From contig VYZB01000381.1 of assembly GCA_013397455.1 (NCBI GenBank), forward strand, positions 401,401 to 465,400: a stretch of 64,000 nt of DNA, read 5' to 3'. The stretch comes from Crotophaga sulcirostris (Eukaryota; Chordata; Aves; Cuculiformes; Crotophagidae). How positions within the stretch are numbered: the first letter of the stretch is position 1; each line of letters opens with the position of its first letter. Positions 14,406 to 28,379 of the stretch are shown here, piece after piece. Below the pieces are notes generated by a model. It was not told where the DNA came from. It saw only the letters and a list, made by a program, of their open reading frames with translations, and searched no databases. The translations under genes and the position numbers were made by a program.

Positions 14406-15219
14406 TCACTTCTCTCTCCCCTTCTTCCAAGATGGAAGTGAACTTGTGTGCCTGGCGGGGGGGGGGCTGACAGACATGAGCTGAAAGGCTGTCAAGGACC
14501 CACTGAAATGTGGGCAAGCCACACTGTGTCAGATTTCGGGGCCTAACACTGCAGCTTTCTGTCTGCTCTTGGACAAACTCTAAATGGAGCCTTTGATAGG
14601 CAGCCAGGGGCTGTCATCACAGGGTCAGCCTCAGAAGCAGGAGGGTATGAGCACCTGGGGAGAACGCGCCAATGAGCAGAGAATAGCAGCAGTATTGTGT
14701 GGCTGGGCACTGCAGGGAACCAGGAATGCTGGAATGAGGGGAGAGTCATGCATTTGACAATGGGATACACCAAGTGCATCCAGCTTCAAGTCCTGGAGAA
14801 ACCTCAGTTCCACAACTACTCAGGAGTGAAGTGTTCCACAAAACCATCCAATGCCATTTCCCATTTGCCATGGGTGGGGACTGTAGTAGCCTTTGACTTC
14901 CCACACTGTGGAGTCAGAGCAGCTAAACATGACTTGATGCTCAAGAAGAGCATGCCTTCTCCCAGTAGGTGACAACTTTCCCAGTGAGCACTTGGATAAG
15001 TCCCTATTACAAAAGTCTGAGCTCACCCATGATGGATGTGATAAAAGAATAAAATGCCACATGGAAGGGGATCTCCATGATTCTCTCACTCAAGTGCCTG
15101 AACCTGTGCACACTGGATTTACATTTAGGAGGTTAATTAATAACAACCATATAAACTACATACAACTACACATGAATAATTAATTTACAGCTACCAGTTA
15201 AGCCAGTTCTCTCACTCTG

Positions 15220-15700
15220 GAACAAGAGTTGGTCCTTTGCTTAGTGGACTTCTTTCAAGGTGCCTCTGACACAGCTTGGCAAGGTAACCAGCTGACAGTC
15301 TGGACCTTCAGGTAACACTTTTTTTTCAGAGGCACTCTTGGAAAAGCAGTATCTATGGAGTGAAGGTTCTGTCACAAATGAGAAACTAGGTGAACATGAA
15401 AATGTTAGTTAAGAATGAACAGCTAGTCTTCGGCACAAGACCAGGTCAAAAGCTTGGTTGTACCAGGGTCTATGCTAGGACTACTGAGGTATTTTACATG
15501 TGATCTGGAAACTGAGAAGAAGAGGTGGTAGAAAACTGCAGATGACAGCCTTGCTTAAATTGATCAAGGTAAAAGTGGACTGAGAAGAACCTCAGCGTGA
15601 CTAAGTTGGATAGAAAGGCAGACAATTGTGGTTGAAATCCAGTTCAGCCAAAGCCAGGCAACGCAGACTGCCCTCAGACAGCAATTCCATGGGGCTGGAA
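15220..15700 (+). mobile_element. Very old CR1 LINE fragment
   Basis: Nucleotide words in the right order match CR1 ORF2 on the plus strand. They are GGACTTCTTTCAAGGTGCCTC with GACACAG (motif A region, near 15245), a CCAGGGTCTATGCTAGGA word (PQGSVLG region, about 15463-15480), and GATCTGGAAACTGAG followed by GCAGATGAC (about 15500-15546, the FADD region). No frame stays open for long. I am confident of LINE ancestry but not of exact limits. Confidence 0.6.
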
Positions 15701-18519
15701 TTTCAAGATGAATACAGGAAACAGACAGTTCAATGGAAATGACCTTTCACTCTACAGTGGTGGCAAGGAGAAAAAAAAATCACCAAAAAAACCCAACAAA
15801 CCAGAAAAAGCACTCATTCAGAATCACCAGGAAGGAAATACTAGATGATAACGGATAGGAATTTTTGTCCCTATGTTACTTGCTCTACAGTAGCACTATC
15901 TCTGGATGCCAGAGGAATCTCTTAGGGAAAATGTCTCTGCCATCCTTCTTTTCCTTCCTCACATACTACCATAAAAAGTACAGGTCAACCATGCCTCATG
16001 GGAGAGTTGCCATAGTCAGTTAGCACTGAATATCTTCTGGAAGAGAGCAGAAACAGGAGTGCAAAACTGCGAGAGAAAAGCCAAAGAATATCCAAAATTG
16101 AATGCTGAAGCCAACTTCAAACCATCAGAAAAAGGAAAAAAAATCTGATGCCCAAACTTAAGTCTTCTGGAGGCTTAACCTCCCTGGGAAACAGAACTCA
16201 GGAGCAGGGAGATAATCGGTGCAAAACGGTGTGATAACTTCTCTTCTACACCACCTATCTCTATTTCAGGTGCTGGATGACTCTTTTTAGTCTAACCACC
16301 TTGCACCTTCTTCTATCCAGACCTCACTCCTCTGCCCATGCAGATGAGGAGATAGGTGTGGACACCAGAAGCTGCAGCAAGATAATTCTGCCTTGTTACC
16401 CGGAGGCAAAACAACTGTGCTGGTCATGTGAACCGATCTTGCGGAAATCAGGCTGGAAAGCACTGCAGGGTGCAAAAACCATCAAAGGAAAAAAATGATA
16501 AGCTTCCTTCCCTTATTACATCTCCCAGCCTCAGCCTTCCATGACCTTTACAGACAGGCAACCCACAACTGCTGAAATTCCCCCTCTTGCACTTCCCATT
16601 TCCCACATAGTGTAACAGCCCAGCACTAGCCAGCTCCACCATTTGGTGGCCGGCCCAAACACTGACCAGCAGTACCGCACACAGAGCATGCTGTAAAAAT
16701 GATTCTTGGGCCTCTCAGAATTGATGCTACCAAACAGTTTTAATATATATTCCCTTTAATCTTCTTACCTCTCCCTGCTCCACCAATCACAGGTTCGGCA
16801 CAGCAGGACCTCTCCAGACCAGTTTTAAGTACCCAGTATCCCTTCCTTTCTGGAGAACAAATGCACACCCTCTAATGGGATTTCATATAGCAAAATCAAA
16901 TGCTTCATACCAGCATTCAGATACATGTGAAACATCAGACAAAGGAACTGTGAGTGAATAAGCAACAGCAACTGAAAGCCAAGAGTACCTGCCCAAACTG
17001 GTTTGTTCTCCATACTGTCTCCACAAGTGTCATTGCCTGCACTCAAGAGTTACACATTATTCCTATCTCTATTCCACCTCAGTTTCCAAGAAGATATTCT
17101 ACCATCCCTATCAGCTATCCCTATCCCTTATTTGCAGCCTCCCTTGAGCTCATTTCTCCTGCAGATGTTATCTTACACAAAAGCTAGGGGTAGGGAATAC
17201 AAGGGTACCTGCTGAAGAGCTCAAATATTTGTATAAAAGCATCTGTAGTAGCTGAAGGTACTTTCATTTCTAAATGCAAGTATGCCAGTAGATGCAAGGG
17301 TCACATTGTGGCTAGAAAGCCTCTCACTACAAATACTCCCATTTAGAAGACAGAGCACATGGAAATCTCCTTTTCGGTCTGGGAAAGCACTACGAATAGG
17401 ACAGCTTCTCAGCAGAGTTGCTTCTCTCACCTGAGGCCACTGCAAGTGAGCTGTCAAAAAACAAGCCAACATCTGATACTGGGCTGAAACTTGCACTCTT
17501 GCCCTGAGGCCAGTAGCAGATCAAAAGAGGTGCTCCCAACTGGCCACCTCTTCCCCTTTCAGACTTTACCTCCCTTCTTCCTGGCCTGCCAACACAGAAT
17601 TTGTCTCTCTAAACTTCTTGCGAGAAAGAAGAGGACACAGAAACTCTCAACATACAGAGGAACTTCGTATCTTCAAGTGCTGCATTTAAGCTTCCCATGA
17701 ATCACTAATCACAATGTCAACAGGTACACCTCTAGGTGAGTGAAACCAATGCTCCAGCTCTCTCACTCTGAGGCTTGCAAAAAAAAAGTTGCATTTATTT
17801 TTATCTGAACTTTTCTCAAGGAAGTGAGCAGGGCTGAAGGGTCCTTCCAATGTGCATAACATTTGCTGGGGTTGGAGTACAGGTCCATTTTCCTCCTTAA
17901 GGAAGGGGAGATACAGAGTAGACAGCATGAGGGCAGATGCCCAAGCATGAAAGCAAGATCACTCTCAGTGAGAGACAGAGCGTCACTGCATGGAATTGCA
18001 AGGAAAGGGCTTTAAAGCCCCTTAACTGAATCCCTCAGAGATTTGTATTTCTGTGAAATACATATACTCACCCAGAGCCCATGATTAGAGAGAAAGTAGA
18101 AATCCCTCAGCTTCATCAGTCACTGCTTCAAGGCCAACTCATGAGAAATCCCACCATGTTCTCTGCCCACTGTGGTCTCCTAGGACCTGCTTGCCTGTGA
18201 CAAGACTCTCTCCACTTCAGCATTGCAGCTGAGTTATTCTGCCTATTGTTCCATTCCACATCTCCACCTTTATGCCAATTAAACCCCACCTCTGAGATTC
18301 TACCTCCACTCCAAACTGCATCTTAGCCCTTCCTTCCTGGTTTCTCCCATCCCTTGGTAGCAAATCTGAGGCAGCCAGAAAGCTCTGTCACCCCATCCAT
18401 GCACTCTATCACCTACTCTGTGCTGGTTGTGAGCTTACTAAGGGAAAAACAGCAGAAAGGAGCTGACTTTACAGACTATGGGTTTCTCTCTGACCTATAA
18501 CTTCCTTCAGATCCATTTT

Positions 18520-18925
18520 CAAAAGAGGTCCAGAATTCAATAAATTAGGGCCAGTCAGCCTCATCTGTGTCCTTGGAAAAATGATGCAGTGAGTCCCCTT
18601 AGAACATATTTGGGGTGCAAAAATGAAAAGGTGGTGATTGGAACAGTCAGCGTGGATGTTCCAAGGATAAATCTTGCCTGATCAACCCGGTTCTCTTCTA
18701 TGATAAAATTATGGGACTTGTGGACAAGGGGAGAGGCATGGAAGCCATTTACCTTGACTTTAGGAAACATTCAACACTTTCCCATAATATCTCAAGTTTG
18801 ATATAAAACTATTATGAGTGGACTATCAGATGGGTTAAAAACTGCTTGGGTGATCAGGCTCAGAGGGCAGTGTTTATACACTACCTGGAGGCCAGTAACA
18901 AGATGCATGGAGGGGTAAGAAAAGG
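18520..18925 (+). mobile_element. Old CR1 LINE fragment (reverse transcriptase region)
   Basis: The plus strand shows GPVSLICVPGKMM near 18550-18590, a CR1 signature (consensus PVSLTSVPGKIM). It then shows DKGRGMEAIYLDFRK and SHNI at about 18724-18790, matching the RT motif A block with its aspartate retained. A QRAV/RQC-like block follows near 18860-18880. The copy carries frameshifts and stops, lacks both ends, and fades after the CTGGAGGCCAGTAACAAG word near 18890. Confidence 0.8.
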
Positions 18926-19324
18926 ACAGAAGGATGGCTCCTCCCATACATTTTATGGTGGAAGAGATCCTTTATCCTTTACAATCAAGGGAAATAGAGG
19001 AACTACCTGTTGAAAGTAAAATCTTCCCATTGGAACTCCTCAAAGGGCCTCCAAAGATCTCACAAGTGATGTCTCTTAACACCTTTTTAAAAAAAAAAAA
19101 CAAAAAACAACACAACATGAAATTCAGGCAAAGACTGAAGCAAAGATAATGAGATCCTTGTATATGGAAAAGGACAAAAGAGAATTCTAGATCAGTTAAA
19201 TGATCTTGGCTTGGACAAACAATGAAACAGTTAATCCAGAATTATACTGGGAAAAATAAAATCAAGAGGCTAAAAATATAGTGGAAAGTAGGTCTTGTTA
19301 GGCTGCTACCTTCTCTCTCCAGCT

Positions 19325-19350
19325 CTTTTTTTTTCCTTTTTTTTTTTTTT
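19325..19350. repeat. Poly-T tract
   Basis: T10, CC and T14 are followed by CAGGATTACAGG. On the minus strand this is a poly-A run; no retroelement body was recognised next to it. It also resembles a strong plus-strand polypyrimidine/AG acceptor (CAG at 19351-19353). Confidence 0.8.
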
Positions 19351-22300
19351 CAGGATTACAGGCCTGGTAGGTAAAGACAGCAGTGCTAGTGCAGCACACC
19401 TGGACATCCGTAGCAAGGCTACAGCCACTGCCAGTTTAGGTGTCACACCCAGTGTGCAGGTCCTAACACATTCCTGGCCTGCAAACCATCCTGCTGCCCT
19501 CGTTCAGTATAAGCAGCCCCAAATGTACTCTGTGCACAGCAAAGCAGCAGGGGGTGTGGCAACCTGCTGGTAGTGCTGGCTGCAGTGGTGTGGACAGCTG
19601 GACATGCTGGTTTCACTCAGTCTGCCCTGCTCTGCACACCCTGGAGTCAGGGAAACTCTGGGCTTGGCTGCAGGGGAGAGGGACATAGATCTCTATCCCA
19701 AGACTGGCAGGCAAGAATGGCAGTGAGATCCTCATGGAAGGAGAGGAATAGAACGTGGGGCTACAGGCTGTGTTCCTGGTCATGGGTTGGCCGCAGCCCC
19801 TGTCTCAAGAGAAACAACTGCTATGAGGAGCTTAGGGCACTGTCAGCCATAGCAGGCACTTGGGCAGGGTACAGAGACGTGCCTTGTTCTGGGGCAAGGA
19901 AGATACTATGCAAAGTTTTCGAGAACCAGTGTTTCCCACCATCACCTCCTCCTGAGGAGAGCAATGCAAAGAACAACGATCTTTACTTCAAACTTCCTTC
20001 TGTGACATCTCAAGCAATAAACGTATGCTGTGAGCAACCCATAGGGCATGCAATCTATGGATTAACGTGCCATAGCTCCTCATTTGAGATTCAAGAGAAA
20101 TTGTCACTAGTAAGACAGAGACACCAGCAAAAGCTTGCAGCGACCTACTACAATTTCAACTCATTGTTGGTATAAGTGTAACATACAGATGAGTGTTATG
20201 AGGCAAAATGAGGAAACAGGCTATGCTTAACGACATGACTCATATAATTCTCTATAACCCAGCAATGCACACCCCAGTGCAAAGGACAAAGTGGGGCTCA
20301 TGCCACGGGGGACTGTCACAGAAGCAGACTCGGGAGTCCCAGGCACAACATGAGCTCTCATGTAACCCCTGGATCTACAATATTGGAAAGATTAATAGCA
20401 ATATGTAATCATCTTGCATGCATCACTAAGGCAGTTACTTGCCCCCAGTGAGCACAAGAGTTTTTGTTTCCCTGATTATTCAAGACTGAGAGGACATACT
20501 CACCATGGTGAAACACCTGAGAGCAGGGTGCCAGTCTTGTAGGCAGAGCTGTGAGGAGACCCAGAGCCAAGAAGCTGAAGTTGATGGGTCTGCTGTACTG
20601 CCTCCTGGCAAGGGGAATTATACACAGCCAAGGGAGACAAGAACTCACTGTGGCTTATGCCTGCTTACAGGAGATTTGTTACAACATGGAATTGTCTTCA
20701 AGCACAGCTTATCAATCCTGGAAGAAATTCTGCTGCAGGAATTTGTTTCCACCCTGAGAAGAACACACCATCATGGACTGCTGAAGCAAGACAAACCGTG
20801 CAGATCTGAGAAGGTATTAAAAGGCAGCTATCTACAGAGGACCAGCAATAGGACTCTGTGGAGATATGGAACAGATCACACAAGATCAGCGGAGACATGA
20901 CTGGTTCACAGCTATCCCAGTTACACCTCCTGTTTCCAATAGCTCAGCTCCCAAAAGAATCCACATTGCCATCCTTCAGTAATCAGTCAAGGGTCAAAAG
21001 ACATGCAGAATCTGTCCCAGAAAATGAAAGGGAGGCTGCTTTCATAAAAGTATTTTCGCTTTTACTGAGGGCCCTCAAAAATCGTTCCCAGTGCAAGTCC
21101 TCTTTGATAGGTAGGCTAAGAGATAAAGTAGCTCTGAGTACTCCAGTGTCATTCCATAAAAGCACTGCAAGTCTTAGCCTGCAGTAACCGATCACTAGCT
21201 CCCTATTGCTGGAGTTCCCACTCTATTTCTCATGCTGCTTTTTGCCAGGAGGTATTGTCTATTCAGTCCCTGTTGGATTGTTTGCGGAGCACTGTAATTA
21301 GCACTGAACCAAAATCACCCAACCCTTGTGGACCTTTTTTCCCTTGCTACTATCAGAATGAGATTTCATCTTGATGTTCAGAGCCTGGAGACCCCAAGGT
21401 CAGAGGCCACCACACGATCCACTGAGCCGCCCAGTCCCTAGATCACAATGTTAACAAATCACCATTTATCTTTGTTACCGCAGCAAGTGTCCAAGGCAAA
21501 ACAGTGCCAAAGATCACATCTGTTGGGATAACCTATTGATTTGTGTCATATTCTGCCCAATCCCTATTTTATTCTTGCTCAGGCAGAGGTCAAATCAGGT
21601 TAAAAATAACTCCTTCAGTCTGAGGTTCAGGTCTGAGGCATGCAAAGCCAGCCTGTTCTTCCCAAGGGTAGAGGTTCAAAAATCTTCCGCACAAACGACA
21701 GGAGCAGTAGAGCTACAGCAGTTATGAACAAGGACTTGCAGTCATGAAGTCACGGCAGAAGGCTTTGCAGCTTTAACTAAAAGAACTTTTTCTTTTTTTT
21801 TAAGGAGAGAGAATAAATCACTTGTCTTAGTTCATTCAAGCAACTAAGCATTACAGAAGTTTACGTGATGTACATAAACAACAAATGCTTTGATGTACCC
21901 GTGCAGATTCTATTACTGCATTCACACCTCCTAGCCAAAGTACACAAACCAATCTTAGCATAATTCACTGTCCTTATTCCACAGTAAGTTACAATTTCAA
22001 ACTTTATTACAGGAGTGAAAAAAAAATAATCAAAAAGGTCAGAGTTGAAGTTGTTACTGCTGTTCCTAGTACTAACGCTCATGTGTCATTTTTGTTAGAG
22101 AACTCTCAAGGTAGAGGCGAATTTTTATTTATATTATTTTATCCCATTTCAAAACCTTTTCTACAGGAGTTAAATTGCTAAGACTTTAGAGGTATTTTGC
22201 CTTCCATTAAGATTATGCTCTTCAGGAAATTAAATTTTAAACTAATACACATTTTCCTGGCTTTTTCATTAACGAAACATAATGTACATGCAAAGCAGAA

Positions 22301-23784
22301 AACATTTCTTTATCGCATCTACACGATCTCCCGAAAATCTTGCCCAACGGTGCAGAAGAGGGTCTTGCCTTTACTCTAGCTTCATATTCCCACTCTTATA
22401 TACACATTAGATGATTAAGAAAGGAACCGAGTTAGTTACTTCATCTTCTTCTAACAACAGAGTTTCTGACACTTGTACTAAAGCTCAGCAGGTTTTAAAG
22501 AGGCCCTCACAGGTGGACAAGACCTCTTTTCCTCACCACACAAAGATTTACATTAGAATATCATTCACCTAATGACAACATTACTACAGGCCTCTGAAGT
22601 CTTTTATAGAAGGAAGGAGATTAAACCAACCTATGCTACAAGGAAGTAGAAATAAGCACTCTGAATGACAAAGAGAGAATAAAACCTCCCACTGATTACC
22701 AACACCTTGCCTGTAGAAGAGGATCTACCATGAACTGTGCAACTTATCTCAGAAAATTCACTCACTTATCCAACCAAATGCCAATAAAAATGCTTCCCTT
22801 TCCATTTCCTCATTGAAAATGAGTAGCCAGTGTATTTTAGGAGCATACTTTAGTCATAGAACTCTGGATGAGAAACAACAAAAGAACTAACTGCCCTTGT
22901 GCAAAAGTACTGTAGCAAGGCTGGTGTGCAGCACCTCTAAAGGAGGTGAACTTGTAAATTTACAGCAATAAACCCACCATAATGCTGTCACAAAAAGCAA
23001 AGATAAAATGAAAAAGGTTTGAAGTTTTCCTGGGCTTACAGGCAGGCACAGGGGAAGTAGCCTGGCTGACTGAACACAGCATTTAACCCTTCCTCAGCAT
23101 CCTGCAATTCTGGCACAGATCGGAATGGCTTGTGAGAGCAGGCGGGGGATACTGGGCCAAAATCTCATAGAATCTACTGAGAAACATGAACATGTTCATC
23201 CCTGCCCTGTCACAAAACTGACCTGCCCCATGGTTAAGCAGGCTCAGAGATGACTAACCTGCTTGAACATCACAGGCAGGTTTCTGTCCGTAACAACCAA
23301 CAGGTGAAAGAGCCAAAGGGCAGTTTAAGTCTCAGCAACACCATACTCTCTTGTATGATACATGGTCCAAAGCCACCTCCTCCCTTACCATATTCCTTCA
23401 CCAGGCATTTCTGGAGCAGTAGGGGCAGAGCCCAGTGCTGGGCTGCAGGAGCTGGCCACAACAAGAGTTAACCAGCTGTGGCTGCTCTCTTACAGGTTAA
23501 AGAGGAGACCACCAGCACAGGCAGGAGGAAGAGCAGCTGGGGCAGGAGGCAGCAGAGACCTGGCAAAGCACTCTCCTCTCTGCTCTCTCTCCCTAGTGGT
23601 TCTGTGGGCGATTACTCCAGAGCACCCAGCCATAACAAAATCAATAAACAATTTCTACGCAGCAGAGGGAACTTTGCCACACTTAATAAAAGTCTCCAGT
23701 CACAGTTATGGCTTCATTTCACCTTAACGTCTTCTTTAACTGTCCCTTCTTTTCAAGATCAATTAGAGGCACGTGCAAAGAGAA

Positions 23785-23830
23785 TAAAACAAAACAAAAC
23801 CAAAAAAACCACAACAAGGAAAAAATAAAA
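23785..23830. repeat. A-rich (AAAAC)n-like tract
   Basis: The plus strand shows ATAAAACAAAACAAAACC followed by A7, CCACAACAAGG and A6. It has the same kind of A-rich low-complexity pattern as the tract near 48.4 kb. Confidence 0.75.
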
Positions 23831-26800
23831 TGCAAGGTCAAACTAAGCACCCCATCTTTCTCCTTCCCCTTATCACTCTCCTGAGGCGAATATGGAAATA
23901 CAAGGGCTGACAGGTAACACATTGGAACACCTTGTTTACACATGCTCATTGCAGCCTCTGTTTCTGAATGTAGATCAACAAGAGACCATCCTTATTTAGG
24001 AGAGCTGGAGTATTTGGTAAGACTTAACTGAGCCTGTAGAAAACACCTTTATGCCCTGCAATTTCAATGCAAATTCAGCACCCCTGAAAAATTCCAAATA
24101 CAAAAGGTGAAATTCTACCTATCCTCAAAAGGGTTACAGAACAGGCACCTTTAAGAAGGGCTGATTCACAATGATGCCATGGCTTCTGATGAGGCATCCA
24201 GAACCCTGCCACTGAATCATCTTCTGTACTCCAGTGATGGACACCAGGAAAGGAGTAACAAAGGAGGGTAATGTCTATTAATAACTGGGAGTGAACATTT
24301 CTGCCCTTCCTCCCACTTTGGAAATTTCAGTGCTAATATTACTTTGATGTTGTATGTTCAGGTTGAAAGTATTAGAAAAGTTGCTTGTGGTTTTTTTTGG
24401 TAACTTGTCTGAAATAGCTGATTCTGCATTTGGGACGCTTGCTCTTGAACAAAAGATATGACACTCACTTCGTCAAGGGCCTGGACCATATGCCAGATCT
24501 TCGGTTCATAAGAGACTCCTTAAGATCAAATGTTTCCTCAGATAGAACCCAGAGTGTCTGCCCTGGCAGAGCTGGGCCTGTAGGCCCCCGTGGCTATTTC
24601 AGTCAATAACAGGTGAACCAAGTCTTTCACTGTTTTGCAACATTTTAGACCTATGCAAAGTAAGATTCCACAGCTCTGTGGTGCTGATGCCACCACTGCC
24701 TTTAGATCCTTAACTAGAACTGTGTAGCAGAAACAGACTGAAATCATTAAAACTCCTCAACTCTTCTCACTGTTGCAGGAATCAGCAAGGCAATATCTGC
24801 TTTGCACTCATCCCATCAAACGTGGGAAGGAGTCACCAGAGAGAAATCCCAGCAAAGCAGCGGCTGGGGGCACTGACCTGTCCAGGGACTAAACTGCCTC
24901 AGATTCATAGGACTGATGTGGGAAGGACTATTCCCACATGTCACAGCTTGGCCTCTTAGGTTTCTGCAGAGAAGTGGATCCTCTCACTGGAAGCATAGCT
25001 TGGGAACAGAAAGCACGGGGACTGCTGAAAGCAGGACAACACTTGCCATCATGCTACAGTCACCAGCAAAACATCTCCCCAACTTAGGCCTTGATTCAAA
25101 AGTGCATCCGTACTAAGCCTGGGTCTCCCCTTGTGCTCCCTTCACTGGAGCAGAGACTACAAAGGAGGAAGTTTTGGGACAGGCAGACTTCATTCTCCAG
25201 CTGGCTCCCACTGCTTTGAAAGGGCACACACAGAACTAAATGCACACACAGAGTCAGCAGGGCAATCGGGCTTTTGAAACAAAAAAATCCAAATAAGGTG
25301 GACAATAAGGTAAGACATAAGGAACAACAATTCACTCAGCCTTCAATCCAAATCATATTATTCTGAGAACATTTCCAAAGCGTTGTCTTTGCTCCTCAGC
25401 CAGAGCTCTACTCCAGACACATCTGTTTTGGATCTTGGTTCCTCTTCTTCCTGCCTACATATGCCTTCATATATGTATCTTCCCTGATGCCTTTCAACAT
25501 GCTTTAGCTGGTATCCTGAGATGCCCTGGCTCAAGCCCTGAAAATTAAGGAGAATTAATTCAGCAATTAACAGTTCAGCAATCTCTCTTTTTTGCTATTT
25601 TATTTCTCACTTATGTCATCATAGATCATGTATGATCCTGCTCTTCCTCTTCTTTACTACTTGTGGCTTACACCCACATCTTGTCTCTAGAAAGTAAATG
25701 TTCCTATTCAAAGTCTATAAAGCTTCAGGGTCAGCTGGGCTTCAGTATTAATCAGAACCTTCTATGGATTATATTAGTACAGAAAGTGAGAAAAGACAGT
25801 TTACAATGATCCCACAGCTACAGCAGTTGCTCAGGGCATCACCTTGGTCTGTGGATGGTTTTGCTGAAATAACTCTTCTTACATCTCCCAGATAGAAACA
25901 CCACTTTTCCAGGAGGCCAACAGAAACTTTTCTTCATATGACTCTTGCTGGAGAAGTTTAAAGCTTTTCAGCCACCACTCTCTGGACACTGCAGATTTTT
26001 TATCATGCTCACACCGTGGCAACTCTAAAATAATCCAAGTATGCATCAGATGGAGTGAAGTATTTCAAAGCAGGTTATGCAAACCTGTGCCTGGTTATAT
26101 CCTCATAATGAGAGGCCTCTCAGGGAACATTGAGATCACCAATATATTAAAGAACACATCAGAAACTAATAGGATGTTAAATATTTCCAATGTAGAAGAG
26201 CCTACATGGCTGGGAGGAGACAGCTTCAGTAAAAGACTGTATGTTGCTGCATCAGAAGCCTTCAGCAACAACAATGATTTTCTTGCTTGTGATATTTTAC
26301 AAACTGTTCAAGACTGAAGAAAATCTACCTGTGCTATTTAAATGTGAAATATCTCAGTTATAACCTGTGATAGGGAATTGATTTTCATCTTTACTCTTTA
26401 ATTTTCTGCTATAGTTCTGCTGCTAGTATGAGTGGGCACAGAGCAAGGCCCAGAAACTGCAACCTACAATAGAATGCAGTGATAACCACCAGATCTGTAA
26501 AATAATAGAAAAATACTGTTAAGTAGCTCCTGGTTTGGTTGGGAAGATTTAAAGGAAGAGAAAGGAGTTAGAAGGGAGAGTGGATGTGGAGGCCAAATAA
26601 TGAAGGGTCTAAATCAGCCACTTGCACAGAGCCACCAAAAACATCACTTGAAACAAAAGAATTCAGGGGAAAGTAGCACTGTAACAAAGGCGACTGGAGA
26701 GATGAGATTTCGTAAACCATCTGGTGGCTGGTGTCAGAAGAGAACTTTCTCCTCCACTAACATGTTAGTACACATTTACTACACATGAAGTTTATATCTA

Positions 26801-27249
26801 CCTTGAAGGCACCAGTTAGAAGCAAGACAATCTCCCAGGCTGTGACAAAACAAGTTTCCCTTTACAATCCATAGTGCTAACAAGCACTGGTTTGTTGATA
26901 GGACAGAGAACTTCAGGGTGGGCTCAAGAGACAAAAAAGGTGAGAAAGAGTGACCTCTGCATTGCCCAGTGTGTCCCTCATTCCTTCTGAGACAAGTTTG
27001 TCACTCCTGTGATACCCTCACTTGGCCATCTCCTCCTTCTTTAGCGATTCAGCTGCTTAGGAAGCATCCCCACTAGCAAACGCTAAGCCTCCCTTTCACA
27101 AGTGGCAGCCTGCTGTAGAAGGCAGCCACTTTACCAGGCAATAACACCTGATGGAGAGAAAATTCCTGTAAGCAGATTCCTTGTGACTGAAGCAGCAACC
27201 TTGACCAGTCACTTCAGAGCCCCGTTACATCCATAATGATACTGTCTCC

Positions 27250-27490
27250 ACCTTTCCCTTCCCCCCAGCATGAAAGATGAGTGGTTGTGTGGAACGAGTC
27301 CCCGAGCTGTGATGGGAATCCGTCTCGCTTGGCTGCAAAAAATATATATATCCTGGTATGGCTGTGATGAATCCTTTCATTATTCATCTGCAATTGCCCT
27401 GCTACTGCTGCTGTTCCGTTCTCACTCTCACTCTTTCTTTTATAAATAAAAATGGAAACAGATTAATGACAAATGTTGACAGAGATTGCT
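27250..27490. promoter_or_regulatory. Candidate conserved non-coding element
   Basis: The sequence around GAACGAGTCCCCGAGC, the AATATATATAT patch, CATTATTCATCTGC and CAGATTAATGACAAATG has the mixed AT-rich, homeodomain-rich look of vertebrate developmental enhancers and retains CpGs. No open frame or repeat is recognised. The call rests on visual impression. Confidence 0.28.
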
Positions 27491-28379
27491 TTTAAACAGT
27501 TACACCTGAACGTGGGCTATGGGGGAAGAGCAGTGGCAGAGCAGCATCAGAGGGATGGGAAGACCAGGAAAGACTACGTAAGAGACGAGCTCTGGATTAA
27601 CAGAGCCATGTATCCAAAATATTTGAAATAACTAGCAGCAGTCAGTTGTGCTGTCAAAGATATTCTGGAGCAAAGTCTGCAGAGACTCCAGTATAATGTT
27701 ATTATTCACAGGACCAAATAATGCTGCTCATGCCACTCCACTCCTGGTAACCAGCAAACAGTAAGGCTATAGTTTGGGAAACCTTCAAAGCTACTTGTCT
27801 TTTGGGAATGTGGCTCAGATGGGCAAAGACAGTCTGTGACCACTCAGGCCACAGGTTGACACAGTGACACCCTTCCCTGTACATTCCCACTGCACGAAGA
27901 AACATGACAAGCCTTTTATTCAAATAGCACCCCAAGAATGTGCATTGTTTATTCTGACTTAATGTTTCATCCCCTTATCAAAGAAAGGACAGAAGCAGGA
28001 TAGGAATGGCAGAGGTCTTAAAAAAAGAAAAAATCAACTCACTTTAGGTTTACTTCTGGTCTTAACCCCTTATAGCCATTTCAAGTAGATGGGCTGCAGG
28101 AGGCAAATAGCTCTTAAAAGTGCTGTCCTCTCATAACCACACTATATCTGTCCCTTGTAGATCCTGGCACATTTTCTCTTGAGCCAGACTTCAAGTTCTC
28201 ATCAAATGAACAGGTGACCTCCAAAACAGCCAACTCAGGCTGCTTGGTGCACCACACACCGCTGCAGCACCACAGAGAGGGGCAGGGAACTACAGCCATT
28301 GCACCCGACTTAGTATTTACCCTTGATGTTGCATCCTGGACCTTCTAGGTGCTGTGTAAACCCCACACACTGGAATAAG

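Larger units (their letters stand above)
19000..27249. other. Intergenic stretch without recognised genes
   Basis: Nothing is firmly assignable. It contains the poly-T tract near 19.3 kb, a 200-codon open frame at 19573-20175 on the plus strand that matches no family I know, and A-rich sequence near 23.8 kb. I saw no CR1 motif in this stretch. Confidence 0.5.
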
